This document shows, one piece after another, positions 34,413 through 42,530 of a DNA stretch of 54,654 nt. The notes under the pieces were generated by a model. That model made no database searches and had not been told where the DNA came from. It saw only the letters and a list, made by a program, of their open reading frames with translations. The position numbers and the translations under genes are program-made. Every line of letters starts with the position of its first letter. The first letter of the stretch is position 1. The DNA lies in contig CAJFVQ010000061.1 of the NCBI GenBank assembly GCA_904420535.1, positions 1-54,654 of the forward strand, in the 5' to 3' direction. The stretch is from Candidatus Cryptoclostridium obscurum (lineage in GTDB: Bacteria; Bacillota; Dehalobacteriia; UBA7702).

Positions 34413-35693
34413 TTATTTTGACGGTTCTTCCAACTCTTGGGGGAGAACCAAATTAAGCAAGACACCGAGAATTACGGCGATGAATAGTCCGGAGAAATTA
34501 ATAGCAATGGAGCCGAAAGTGATGGTAAGACCTCCTACCATACTAAAGCCAAGTCCGACGCTGAGCACTAAACCAACGATGATCAGGTTACGGGAGTGGG
34601 TAAAATCCAAATTTGCTTCGGCCAACGTGCGAATCCCCACAGAAGCGATCATTCCGAAAAGCATCAGTTCCACACCACCCCGGACAGGGCTGGGGATGGT
34701 TTGAAGTGCTGCGCCGAATTTTCCAAAAAAACCTAATATAATGGCAAGGACGGCGGCAATTCGCAGTAATGCCGGATTATAGTTTTTCGTCGTTGCTAAA
34801 ACACCGGTATTTTCTGAATAGGTGGTGTTGGCGGGGCCGCCGATAAGGCCGGCAAAGAGAGAGGCGAGGCCGTCCCCCAACAGGGTGCGGTGAAGACCGG
34901 GATTCTTAAAAAAATCTTTGCCAACTACAGCACCGTTGGTGGTAATATCCCCTAGATGTTCCATGGCCGTAACCAGAGCAATGGGAGCAATGGATAGGAT
35001 TACCGCCAAATCAAATTTTGGCAAAGTGAAGAAGCCTTCTGTATAGTAGGGAATATTGACCCAGTGAGCCTCGGTAATGGCGGAATAATCCATCACCCAG
35101 ACGCCGCATAAATCAAGAATAATGCAAAGAACATAACCGCAAGCCAAGCCGATTAAAATAGGAACTAATTTAAAAAATCCTTTGGCGAAAATCGTACAAA
35201 TAATAATAACTGCCAAAGTAAACATAGCAATCAGGATGCTTAACCATGTAGGAGAGGCTGTACCTGCGATTTCCACTGTGGACATTGCGTCGTTAATGCC
35301 GGTGGAGGATAAATTGAGCCCGATAACGACGATTACCGGCCCTGTGACAACCGCGGGAAATATTTTTTTGATTCGTTCAGCTCCGACAGCATAAGCGATG
35401 GCAGCAAAGAGTACGTACAGAATTCCGGCAGCCATGATCCCGCCTTGGGCATATTGCACGCCGTAGGTCGCAACCGCAGCAGTGAGCGCACTCAAAAAAG
35501 CGAAAGAAGAACCTTGAAATACGGGAACTTCAAACTTGGTGCATAAATGAAAAATCAGTGTACCACACCCAGCGGAAACCAATGCTGTTGCCGGGTTCAT
35601 CCCTGTGATGAGAGGGACGAGAATTGTCGCCCCAAACATCGCAAATAAATGCTGAACCCCTAAAAGAAAATCGTTTCCGAGACCCTTTCTCAT
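34413..35693 (-). CDS. uraA: Uracil permease (NCS2 family)
   Basis: A uracil/proton symporter of 426 residues and about 14 membrane segments. NCS2 signatures include GVQHLFAMFGATILVPLITGMNPATAL near the N-terminus, TAMEHLGDITTNGAVVGKDF, and GLIGGPANTTYSENTGVLATTKNYNP with the substrate-site residues. The ATG has GGGAGGG upstream. It is the first gene of a uraA-upp operon driven by a promoter at 35752-35780. Confidence 0.95.
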   Translation of the reverse strand: MRKGLGNDFLLGVQHLFAMFGATILVPLITGMNPATALVSAGCGTLIFHLCTKFEVPVFQGSSFAFLSALTAAVATYGVQYAQGGIMAAGILYVLFAAIAYAVGAERIKKIFPAVVTGPVIVVIGLNLSSTGINDAMSTVEIAGTASPTWLSILIAMFTLAVIIICTIFAKGFFKLVPILIGLACGYVLCIILDLCGVWVMDYSAITEAHWVNIPYYTEGFFTLPKFDLAVILSIAPIALVTAMEHLGDITTNGAVVGKDFFKNPGLHRTLLGDGLASLFAGLIGGPANTTYSENTGVLATTKNYNPALLRIAAVLAIILGFFGKFGAALQTIPSPVRGGVELMLFGMIASVGIRTLAEANLDFTHSRNLIIVGLVLSVGLGFSMVGGLTITFGSIAINFSGLFIAVILGVLLNLVLPQELEEPSK

Positions 35694-35751
35694 GATCAGT
35701 TACCCTCCCAAAATCTTTTTTTAGCGACAAAAACAACCTTAAACTTTCAAA

Positions 35752-35780
35752 AGTATACAATAAACGGATAAAAAAGTCTA
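35752..35780 (-). promoter_or_regulatory. Promoter of uraA-upp
   Basis: On the minus strand TAGACT (35780-35775), 17-base spacer, TATACT (35757-35752). About 60 bases before uraA. No PyrR-type attenuator was recognised in the leader. Confidence 0.55.
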
Positions 35781-36007
35781 TAGTTAACTTATTTGAATAT
35801 TTTAGGGAAAGGAGTTCGGTGAATGGTAAAAAAGACCACGATTTTATTATATTTTGTCGTTTTACCACGTCTTCCTACGCAAAAATTCTTGGTGCTTCGG
35901 GAATGAATGCGAAGGATAAACCCGCACGGAAAAAGGGAAAAAACGTTGCGAATATTCAATTAATTTGACATATGTGCAAAATCGGGCTTTCGCGTGACGA
36001 AATTTTC

Positions 36008-36036
36008 TTGCAATTTAAAAAGTTTCTCAGTATAAT
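36008..36036 (+). promoter_or_regulatory. Sigma-A-type promoter of the ech operon
   Basis: TTGCAA (36008-36013), exactly 17 bases, TATAAT (36031-36036). The transcript would carry a leader of about 115 bases before echA. Confidence 0.8.
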
Positions 36037-36055
36037 GACGTTGTACAAAAAATAA

Positions 36056-36132
36056 CTTGGGTCCTTTGCCATCAACTACCATTGCCGAACCATGGCGAAA
36101 TGTGTATGATGATGTTAAGCGAAAGACCCGAG
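36056..36132 (+). promoter_or_regulatory. Structured leader of the ech operon
   Basis: CTTGGGTC (36056-36063) can pair with GACCCGAG (36125-36132), an 8-bp stem closing a 61-base loop with further short complementary segments such as CCAT/ATGG. The stem ends just before the echA ribosome site (near 36143). It matches no riboswitch I know; it may simply be a folded leader. Confidence 0.35.
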
Positions 36133-36159
36133 GGAAACCAAAAGAAGAGGGGGATTTCA

Positions 36160-38160
36160 TTGGATACCATGTTTCTTGGCACATTATCTGCACTAATCTT
36201 ATTTCCGATCGTGGTTGCACTGATTCTTTTGGTTGTCAAATCTGACGGCGCCAGAGGAGCCATTGTCAAAGTTTCTGCTTTGCTGATCGCATTAGGCTCC
36301 ATTGTTCTGGCAGTGTTGTATTACATGCGGGGTGGTCAACAGTTCGCCTTTGAGGGTGAGACCATTTCCTACATTATGATGGCGATTGAGATTTGTCTTG
36401 CACTCGTCATTATTGTTTTAAGCGTGAAATACAAAAAATACGCCGCAGGTCTTTTGGCAATCATTCAGACACCCATTATGGTCTGGTTTGAACTGACCCA
36501 CGGTCACGAAATTGTAGTCGGCTACAATCTGTATGTCGACGGACTGTCGATCATCATGGCGTTGATTATCGGCATCATTGGGAGTATCATTACTGTCTAT
36601 GCCTTAGGCTATATGAAGGACTTCCAGCATCACAATCCGGAACAGAAAGATAGAAGACCTTGGTTCTTCTTCATTATGTTCGTGTTCCTTGCCGCAATGT
36701 TCGGTTTGGTCACCTCGAACAATCTGGTCTGGATGTACTTCTTCTGGGAAATTACGAGCTTGAGCTCGTTCTTCCTCATCGGTTACACCAAAACTACCGA
36801 AGCGACCAACAATTCTTTCCGCGCGTTGATCATGAATCTTTCCGGTGGGTTGGCATTTTGTCTTGCCATTGTCTTTATCGGCATCACATGCGAAACCATA
36901 GAATTGAGTCAGCTTTTATCCATTGGCCTTGCCGGCGGTTTCGGTATTTATTTGGTGATTCCCGTTGGTCTTCTGGCGTTTGCCGGGATTACCAAAGCTG
37001 CTCAGATGCCTTTCAACAGTTGGCTACTTGGCGCTATGGTTGCTCCCACTCCCGTTTCGGCTTTGCTCCACTCCTCAACCATGGTTAAGGCAGGGGTTTT
37101 CCTCATTGTAAAACTCTCTCCTTTGATGGGTGCGTGGCTCCCCGGCGCGGCTTTCGGCGGTGGTGTGCTTGAAGTAAACTATGCGGGCTTAATGGTGATG
37201 TTCGTAGGTGGACTTACCTTCCTGCTCGCTTCCTGTGCCGCGATTTCTCAAAGCAATGCAAAAAGAGTGCTTGCGTATTCTACCGTTGCAAACCTCGGTT
37301 TGATCGTTCTTTGTGCCGCCCTTGGCACTCCCGCCGGTGTGTGGGCAGCGATCATGCTGATCATCTTCCATGCTATTGCTAAATCCTTGCTGTTCCTCAG
37401 CGTTGGTACGACTGAGCATCGCATCGGAAGCAGAGATATCGAAGACATGGATGGTCTCTTTGTGAGATTGCCCAAAGTTGCAATTTACATGATCATTGGT
37501 ATTTGCGGCATGTTCTTGGCTCCCTTTGGTATGCTGATTTCCAAATGGGCCGGTATGGTTTCAATTATTGAAGCCAGCAACCCGCTTATTATTATCATGT
37601 TCGTGTTCGGAAGTGCCGTTACACTGTTCTTCTGGTCGAAATGGCTTGGCAAACTTTGTGCGGTAGTTGCCGGCAGAGACGATCATGAATCTATCGGCAT
37701 TCCCGGGGAAGAAAAATTTGTTTTAAGTCTTTTGGCTTTCTTAACCGTAGCGGTTTGTTTGTTCTTCCCTGTACTTTCCAGCAGCGTTGTTGTACCTTAT
37801 CTGGAAACAGCTTTCCAAGGCGCTGACTTGGCTCTCATTGCCAACAGCAATTTGATCATTATGGCAATCCTTGTTGCGGTTCTCGTGTTGATGGTTGCGT
37901 TCTTCTTTGGCAAAACCAAAAAGAGAATTGTTCCGATTTATCTTTCCGGTGAAAATGTCGGGGATAATCTCACATTCCGCAACTCTTTGAAACAGCCGCA
38001 ACAGGCTCAATTAAAGAACTGGTATATGCAGACCTATTTCGGTGAAAAGAAAATGAATCGTATCGGTATCATTAGCACCGTATTTGTCATCGGTTGTACC
38101 TTCATCTTGATGGCTGCTTATACGATTTACGTTTTGATCATGATGGGAGGTGTTGCGTAA
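36160..38160 (+). CDS. echA: Ech hydrogenase subunit EchA (NuoL/MrpA-like)
   Basis: The large membrane subunit of an energy-converting [NiFe] hydrogenase, likely the ion-pumping module. It has 666 residues and about 16 helices, related to complex I NuoL and Mrp antiporter subunits. Key motifs: NLVWMYFFWEITSLSSFFLIGYTKT (helix 5 Glu), GITKAAQMPFNSWLLGAMVAPTPVSALLHSSTMVKAGVFLIVKLSP, and LIIFHAIAKSLLFLSVG with Lys. A TTG start at 36160 (AGAGGGGG 6 bases upstream) is chosen; the next ATG is 3 codons later, and the open frame upstream overlaps the leader. First gene of echABCDEF. Confidence 0.92.
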   Translation: MDTMFLGTLSALILFPIVVALILLVVKSDGARGAIVKVSALLIALGSIVLAVLYYMRGGQQFAFEGETISYIMMAIEICLALVIIVLSVKYKKYAAGLLAIIQTPIMVWFELTHGHEIVVGYNLYVDGLSIIMALIIGIIGSIITVYALGYMKDFQHHNPEQKDRRPWFFFIMFVFLAAMFGLVTSNNLVWMYFFWEITSLSSFFLIGYTKTTEATNNSFRALIMNLSGGLAFCLAIVFIGITCETIELSQLLSIGLAGGFGIYLVIPVGLLAFAGITKAAQMPFNSWLLGAMVAPTPVSALLHSSTMVKAGVFLIVKLSPLMGAWLPGAAFGGGVLEVNYAGLMVMFVGGLTFLLASCAAISQSNAKRVLAYSTVANLGLIVLCAALGTPAGVWAAIMLIIFHAIAKSLLFLSVGTTEHRIGSRDIEDMDGLFVRLPKVAIYMIIGICGMFLAPFGMLISKWAGMVSIIEASNPLIIIMFVFGSAVTLFFWSKWLGKLCAVVAGRDDHESIGIPGEEKFVLSLLAFLTVAVCLFFPVLSSSVVVPYLETAFQGADLALIANSNLIIMAILVAVLVLMVAFFFGKTKKRIVPIYLSGENVGDNLTFRNSLKQPQQAQLKNWYMQTYFGEKKMNRIGIISTVFVIGCTFILMAAYTIYVLIMMGGVA

Positions 38161-39059
38161 TGCCGGAAGAATTTGGTGCAATTAATATCATTTCTCTCGT
38201 TGCTTACCTTGTATTGGCTCCCTTCGTAGGTGGTCTTCTCGCAGGTTTGGATAGAAAAATCTCTGCACGTATGCAAGGCCGTTTCGGTCCTCCGATTCTC
38301 CAGCCTTTCTACGATGTTTCCAAATTGAGACAAAAAGAAGGAATCACTGTCAATAAAGTTCAGGATTTCTATATGGGAGCGTTTTTCTTCTTCATTATCC
38401 TGACCGGTGCGTTCTTCTTTGCCGGCGGCGACTTGCTCTTGGTTATCTTTACGTTGACAACAGCCAGCGTGTTCTTGATTGTTGCCGCATATTCTTCCAA
38501 CTCCCCCTATGCGGAAGTTGGTGCAGAACGTGAATTGCTCTCCATGATGGCTTATGAACCGATGGTGCTTCTCGTTATCATTGGTTTCTATGTAGCCTGT
38601 GGCACGTTCAATGTTTCCGAAATTTTGGCCGCAGATATTCCTGCCATTGTTTATCTGCCCGGTTTATTCATCGGTTACGTATTTATCCTCACTTTGAAGT
38701 TCAGAAAATCGCCTTTTGACCTTAGTATGTCTCATCACGGTCATCAGGAATTGGTCAAAGGTCTCACCACTGAAATGTCGGGTAAAACCCTTGCATGGTT
38801 GGAAATTGCTCACTGGTATGAAAACGTATTCCTGCTCGGTATCGTTTATCTTTTCGTGGCATTTGCCGATGTTTGGAGCATTCCCGTTGCTGTGGTTGTA
38901 TGCCTTTTGATGTACTTCTTTGAAACCTATATCGATAACAACTACGCCAGAATGAAATGGCAAATCGCCATCAATTCTTCCTGGATTGTTGCAGTTACCT
39001 TTGGTTTCGTGAACATTTGTGCAATCTACTTGCTGCAAATCTTCGGTATTATTAGATAG
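38160..39059 (+). CDS. echB: Ech hydrogenase subunit EchB (NuoH-like)
   Basis: A 299-residue integral membrane subunit homologous to complex I NuoH, connecting the hydrogenase arm to the membrane arm. It has about eight helices. The family signatures are GGLLAGLDRKISARMQGRFGPPILQPFYDVSKL at the N-terminus and SPYAEVGAERELLSMMAYEPMVLLVIIGF and FRKSPFDLSMSHHGHQELVKG in the cytoplasmic loops. The ATG overlaps the echA stop by one base (TAATG), with GGGAGG upstream. Confidence 0.95.
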   Translation: MPEEFGAINIISLVAYLVLAPFVGGLLAGLDRKISARMQGRFGPPILQPFYDVSKLRQKEGITVNKVQDFYMGAFFFFIILTGAFFFAGGDLLLVIFTLTTASVFLIVAAYSSNSPYAEVGAERELLSMMAYEPMVLLVIIGFYVACGTFNVSEILAADIPAIVYLPGLFIGYVFILTLKFRKSPFDLSMSHHGHQELVKGLTTEMSGKTLAWLEIAHWYENVFLLGIVYLFVAFADVWSIPVAVVVCLLMYFFETYIDNNYARMKWQIAINSSWIVAVTFGFVNICAIYLLQIFGIIR

Positions 39060-39070
39060 GAGGTGCTGAT

Positions 39071-39538
39071 ATGTCATCTATCACAAAATCACCTTGGGTG
39101 ATCCATTATGATGGTTCCAGCTGTAACGGTTGCGACATCGAAGTGTTGGCCTGCCTCACTCCTATGTATGATGCGGAACGCTTTGGTATCATCAATACTG
39201 GTAACCCTAAACACGCCGATATCTTTTTGGTAACCGGCGGTGTGAATGAACAAAATAAAAATGTTGTAAAGCAAATTTACGAACAGATGCCTGAACCGAA
39301 AGTTGTCGTTGCCGTTGGTATTTGCGCTTGCTCCGGTGGTATCTTCGCAGATTGTTACAATATTTTGGGCGGTGTTGACACGGTTATTCCTGTTGACGTA
39401 TACGTCCCTGGCTGTGCTGCCAGACCTGAAGCCATCATTGACGGTATCGTACAGGGCCTTGGCGTATTGGCCGAAAAGAAAGCTAAAATGGACCGCGGCG
39501 AGCTTCCCTGCGCTGATGGCTGCAGTTGCTCCAAGTAA
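39071..39538 (+). CDS. echC: Ech hydrogenase small subunit EchC (NuoB-like)
   Basis: The electron-transfer small subunit with the proximal [4Fe-4S] cluster, 155 residues. Probable ligands are Cys18 and Cys21 (SSCNGCD), Cys85 (VGICACSGG) and Cys115 (VPGCAARPEA). Relatives are NuoB of complex I and hydrogenase-3/4 small subunits. The C-terminus adds a Cys-rich tail (CADGCSCSK) with no obvious role. The start follows GGAGGTG. Confidence 0.95.
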   Translation: MSSITKSPWVIHYDGSSCNGCDIEVLACLTPMYDAERFGIINTGNPKHADIFLVTGGVNEQNKNVVKQIYEQMPEPKVVVAVGICACSGGIFADCYNILGGVDTVIPVDVYVPGCAARPEAIIDGIVQGLGVLAEKKAKMDRGELPCADGCSCSK

Positions 39539-39554
39539 AAGTAGGAGGATTACA

Positions 39555-39908
39555 ATGTATTTAGATTTTAATCTTAAAACCATTGAGCCTGCCGAATTGG
39601 TGGATACTGCGCGTACGCTGAAAGCGGAAGGCTACCGAATGGTACAGATTTGTGCAAACAAGATCCCCGAAGGTTATGAGTTGACTTATAGCTTTGATAA
39701 AGATCTTGAACTTTATAACTATCGTGTGATTCTGCCGGAAGACGGCGAAATTGAAAGTATTACTGACTCTTATTTCGCAGCATTCGTTTATGAAAACGAA
39801 ATAAAAGATCTTTTCGGCATTAAGGTCAACCATATTGCACTGGACTTCCAAGGAAACTTCTTCATCACCAATGAACCGACTCCTTGGAAAAAAGGTAAAT
39901 CTGAGTAA
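39555..39908 (+). CDS. echD: Ech hydrogenase subunit EchD (NuoC-like)
   Basis: A 117-residue soluble subunit corresponding to NuoC. The recognisable segment is DSYFAAFVYENEIKDLFGIKVNHIALDFQGNFF, matching the NuoC signature where the protein contacts the large subunit. The ATG at 39555 follows GGAGGATTACA; the frame stays open upstream across echC but that is shadow. No cofactor expected. Confidence 0.9.
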   Translation: MYLDFNLKTIEPAELVDTARTLKAEGYRMVQICANKIPEGYELTYSFDKDLELYNYRVILPEDGEIESITDSYFAAFVYENEIKDLFGIKVNHIALDFQGNFFITNEPTPWKKGKSE

Positions 39909-39926
39909 GAGGAAGGAAGGTAAATT

Positions 39927-41003
39927 ATGGCTAAACAAACTGTTATTCCTTTCGGACCCCAGCATCCTGTTTTGCCGGAACCTGTCCATCTCGACTTAGT
40001 ACTCGAAGACGAAACAGTAGTCCAGGCAATTCCCTCGATTGGCTTTGTCCATAGAGGTCTTGAAAAACTGGTAGAAACGAAAGAATATACTGAACTGATG
40101 TACGTCACAGAACGTATTTGCGGCATTTGCGCCTTCGGTCATAACTGGGGCTATTGCCTCGCTGCGGAAGGTCTGATGAAAATCCAGATTCCTGAAAGAG
40201 CTGAAATGTTGAGAACTCTTTGGCATGAGTTATCCAGGGTTCACAGCCATTTACTCTGGCTTGGCCTTTTGGCTGACGCCTTTGGTTTTGAAAGTCTTTT
40301 CCAGCATTGCTGGCGCGTAAGAGAACGTGTTCTCGACCTTTTTGAAGCAACCACTGGTGGCCGTGTTATTTTCTCTGTTTGCAAAGTTGGTGGTGTCCAC
40401 CGCGATATCGAACCTGAAATGCTTCAGAAAATTGCCGCAACGGTAGAAGGTATGAAAAAGGAAACCAAAGAATTATGCGACGTCTTTGTGAACGATTATT
40501 CTGTAAAGAACCGTCTCGTTGGCGTCGGTACCGTCACTAAGGAACAGGCTGCAGATCTCTGCGCTGTAGGTCCTACTTCCCGTGGTTCCGGTATTCCCAG
40601 TGATATGCGTTCCTTTAATCCCACTTACCAAAAATTGGGCTTTGAACCTGTTGTAGAGGAAGCTGGTGATTGCTATGCTCGTACCATGGTTCGTATCAGA
40701 GAACTCTATCAATCCATGGATCTCGTGATCGCAGCCTGCAACAATATGCCCGAAGGTGATATTGCGGTTCCTGTAAAAGCTAAGCCCGAAGGGGAATTTA
40801 TGGCGAGACTGGAACAACCCCGTGGGGAAGCCATTTACTATTTGAAAGGTAACGGCACAAAATTCTTGGAAAGAATGAGAATCAGAACACCTACCAATAT
40901 CAATATTCCCTTCTTAGTAAAGGCTTTGGAAGGCTGTGATTTGGCCGATGTTCCCGTGATCGTTCTCAGCATTGACCCCTGCATCAGTTGTACGGAAAGA
41001 TAA
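39927..41003 (+). CDS. echE: Ech hydrogenase large subunit EchE (NuoD-like, NiFe site)
   Basis: The catalytic large subunit carrying the NiFe(CN)2CO centre, 358 residues. The two Ni-binding motifs are ERICGICAFGHN (Cys65, Cys68) and the C-terminal DPCISCTER (Cys352, Cys355). Other complex I-like signatures are GPQHPVLPEPVHLDL and RVHSHLLWLGLLADAFG. The gene stops right after CTER, so there is no C-terminal extension to be cut by a maturation endopeptidase. The four Cys residues argue for an active hydrogenase and not a complex I subunit. Confidence 0.96.
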   Translation: MAKQTVIPFGPQHPVLPEPVHLDLVLEDETVVQAIPSIGFVHRGLEKLVETKEYTELMYVTERICGICAFGHNWGYCLAAEGLMKIQIPERAEMLRTLWHELSRVHSHLLWLGLLADAFGFESLFQHCWRVRERVLDLFEATTGGRVIFSVCKVGGVHRDIEPEMLQKIAATVEGMKKETKELCDVFVNDYSVKNRLVGVGTVTKEQAADLCAVGPTSRGSGIPSDMRSFNPTYQKLGFEPVVEEAGDCYARTMVRIRELYQSMDLVIAACNNMPEGDIAVPVKAKPEGEFMARLEQPRGEAIYYLKGNGTKFLERMRIRTPTNINIPFLVKALEGCDLADVPVIVLSIDPCISCTER

Positions 41004-41016
41004 GGAGGAGGTAGAC

Positions 41017-41397
41017 ATGGCAGCATTTAAAATGGGTAAAGTAGTCTTGAGAAGCCTGTTTGGTAAGCCGGCTACCCTCATGTATCCCGTCGTACCCCGG
41101 GAATATACCCCTATTACCAAAGGTCATATGACCATTGATATTGATACCTGCATTTTCTGCGGTTTGTGTGCAAAAAAATGCCCCACCCATGCGATCACTG
41201 TAGATCGTAATGCGAGAACCTGGAGCATTGAAAGAATGAAATGCATCCAATGCAATTGCTGTGCTTGGACTTGCAAAAAAGGCAGCTTGAAAATGGAAAA
41301 TACTTATACCTCTCCCAGTACTGAAAAGATTGTGGACTTGGTACAAGGACCTCCGAAAGAAGAAAAGCCTGCCAAAGAAGCCGCAGCAGCTGAATAA
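41017..41397 (+). CDS. echF: Ech hydrogenase ferredoxin-like subunit EchF (NuoI-like)
   Basis: A 126-residue 2x[4Fe-4S] electron-transfer subunit accepting electrons from ferredoxin. Cluster 1: Cys45-x2-Cys48-x2-Cys51-x3-Cys55-Pro. Cluster 2: Cys76-x2-Cys79-x2-Cys82-x3-Cys86, with Lys87 where a proline is usual and an extra Cys81. The C-terminal roughly 30 residues are an Ala/Glu/Lys-rich tail (PKEEKPAKEAAAAE). The start follows AAGGAGGAGG. hypA follows after 20 bases. Confidence 0.95.
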   Translation: MAAFKMGKVVLRSLFGKPATLMYPVVPREYTPITKGHMTIDIDTCIFCGLCAKKCPTHAITVDRNARTWSIERMKCIQCNCCAWTCKKGSLKMENTYTSPSTEKIVDLVQGPPKEEKPAKEAAAAE

Positions 41398-41417
41398 TAC
41401 GTCTCTAAAGGTGAATC

Positions 41418-41762
41418 ATGCATGAATTCCCGATTACTGAACAAATCATTAAAATTGCTGAAGAAGAAGCCCGAAAGGCAAATGCATCCCGTGTTGCCAA
41501 AATAACTTTGGTTGTCGGCGATTACTCCGGTTTCATTGGCGAGAGTATCCAGATGTATTTCGATATTATATCGAAAGGTACACTCTGCGACGGTGCTGTT
41601 ATTGAAATTCAAAGAGTAAAGCCAAAATTGCAGTGCAGTGCTTGCGGCGCTTACTTCGAACGACGTCCCATGTCCTTTGAATGCCCCGAATGCGGCGGTG
41701 AGGGAGGACCGACAGAGATCGGCAAGGAATTCTATATCGATTCCATAGAAGTTGAAACGTAA
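41418..41762 (+). CDS. hypA: Hydrogenase nickel incorporation protein HypA
   Basis: Delivers nickel to the hydrogenase large subunit together with HypB. It has 114 residues. The N-terminal Met-His-Glu nickel site is present (MHEFPIT), and the structural zinc site has two CxxC motifs (CSACG; CPECGG). It is cotranscribed with echF. A strong terminator follows it, so hypA belongs to the ech transcript while hypB starts a second unit. Confidence 0.95.
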   Translation: MHEFPITEQIIKIAEEEARKANASRVAKITLVVGDYSGFIGESIQMYFDIISKGTLCDGAVIEIQRVKPKLQCSACGAYFERRPMSFECPECGGEGGPTEIGKEFYIDSIEVET

Positions 41763-41781
41763 AGTTGAAATATGTTATAAT
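41752..41781 (+). promoter_or_regulatory. Promoter abutting the terminator before hypB
   Basis: TTGAAA (41752-41757), 18-base spacer, perfect TATAAT (41776-41781). It overlaps the end of hypA and lies directly before the hairpin at 41783. The predicted +1 (about 41788) falls inside the first arm of that hairpin. Confidence 0.6.
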
Positions 41782-41782
41782 C

Positions 41783-41818
41783 GGGACAGGTGGTCTTCAC
41801 CTGTCCCAATTTTTATTT
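41783..41818 (+). terminator. Strong terminator between hypA and hypB
   Basis: GGGACAGGTG (41783-41792) pairs perfectly with CACCTGTCCC (41798-41807), loop GTCTT, then AATTTTTATTTTT. It should end most ech-hypA transcripts. Confidence 0.9.
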
Positions 41819-41842
41819 TTATAAAGGAGAAACAGAGTTAAC

Positions 41843-42499
41843 ATGCACGATATTGTAAAACTCGATTTAAAAGCAAATATTCACGATGAGAATGACCATA
41901 TTGCCCAGCATGTGAAAGAACATATGACCGAAGATAATGTCTTGGTGATCAATGTCATGGGAGCACCGGGTGTGGGGAAAACCACTACCCTGAAAAATAT
42001 CATTCAACATTTAAAAGATTCAAAGCCGTATGTGATTGAAGGGGATATTGAAAGCGATATCGACACTCAAGATCTGCAAAATCTGGGGATCGCAACACAT
42101 CAAATCAATACCTTTGGCGCTTGTCATCTTGACGCGCCAATGATCCATGAGGCCATCCACCATATGGATTTTGATCAGAAGGGAATTCTTTTCATTGAAA
42201 ATATCGGCAATCTTGTCTGCCCGGCGGAATTTTCCATTGGAGAGCACGTAAAAATGTTGATCACCACAGCCACCGATGGCAGCGATAAACCGTATAAATA
42301 TCCGTTGGCCTTTGAAAAAGCAGATATTATCCTTATCAATAAATGCGATTTACTTCCCTATGTAGATTTTGATGAGGAATTTTTTATGAAAGGCGTTCGT
42401 GCCCAAAATAAGGAAGTGCCTATTTTTAAAGTATCCGGTCGAACCGGGGAAGGCTATGAGGCAGTAGCTCAATGGCTGGAATCCAGAACATTGAAATAA
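41843..42499 (+). CDS. hypB: Hydrogenase nickel incorporation GTPase HypB
   Basis: A SIMIBI-class GTPase that drives nickel transfer to the large subunit, 218 residues. G-motifs: GAPGVGKTTTL (P-loop), EGDIESDIDTQ (switch I Asp), ENIGNLVCPAEF (switch II) and NKCDLLP (NKxD). The metal-binding Cys-His in the G-domain is seen in FGACHLDAP. The N-terminal CxxCGC nickel site and the His-rich stretch of some HypBs are absent. The start follows AAGGAGAAA. Confidence 0.95.
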   Translation: MHDIVKLDLKANIHDENDHIAQHVKEHMTEDNVLVINVMGAPGVGKTTTLKNIIQHLKDSKPYVIEGDIESDIDTQDLQNLGIATHQINTFGACHLDAPMIHEAIHHMDFDQKGILFIENIGNLVCPAEFSIGEHVKMLITTATDGSDKPYKYPLAFEKADIILINKCDLLPYVDFDEEFFMKGVRAQNKEVPIFKVSGRTGEGYEAVAQWLESRTLK

Positions 42500-42530
42500 A
42501 TTAACGATAAAACATGGGGGCAGCTGTGGT

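Larger units (their letters stand above)
35694..36159. other. Divergent intergenic region uraA / echA
   Basis: No convincing gene. It holds the minus-strand uraA promoter at 35752-35780 and the plus-strand ech promoter at 36008-36036, followed by an untranslated leader with a long-range stem. The middle (about 35790-36000) is AT-rich with no recognised element. Confidence 0.7.

Noticed and set aside
35530-35868. 112-codon minus-strand frame upstream of uraA
   Set aside because: It overlaps the uraA start in another frame and crosses its promoter; no family resemblance.
39071-41397. Respiratory complex I genes
   Set aside because: EchE keeps both NiFe cysteine pairs, the subunit set is the six of Ech, and a full hyp set follows; complex I has lost these cysteines.
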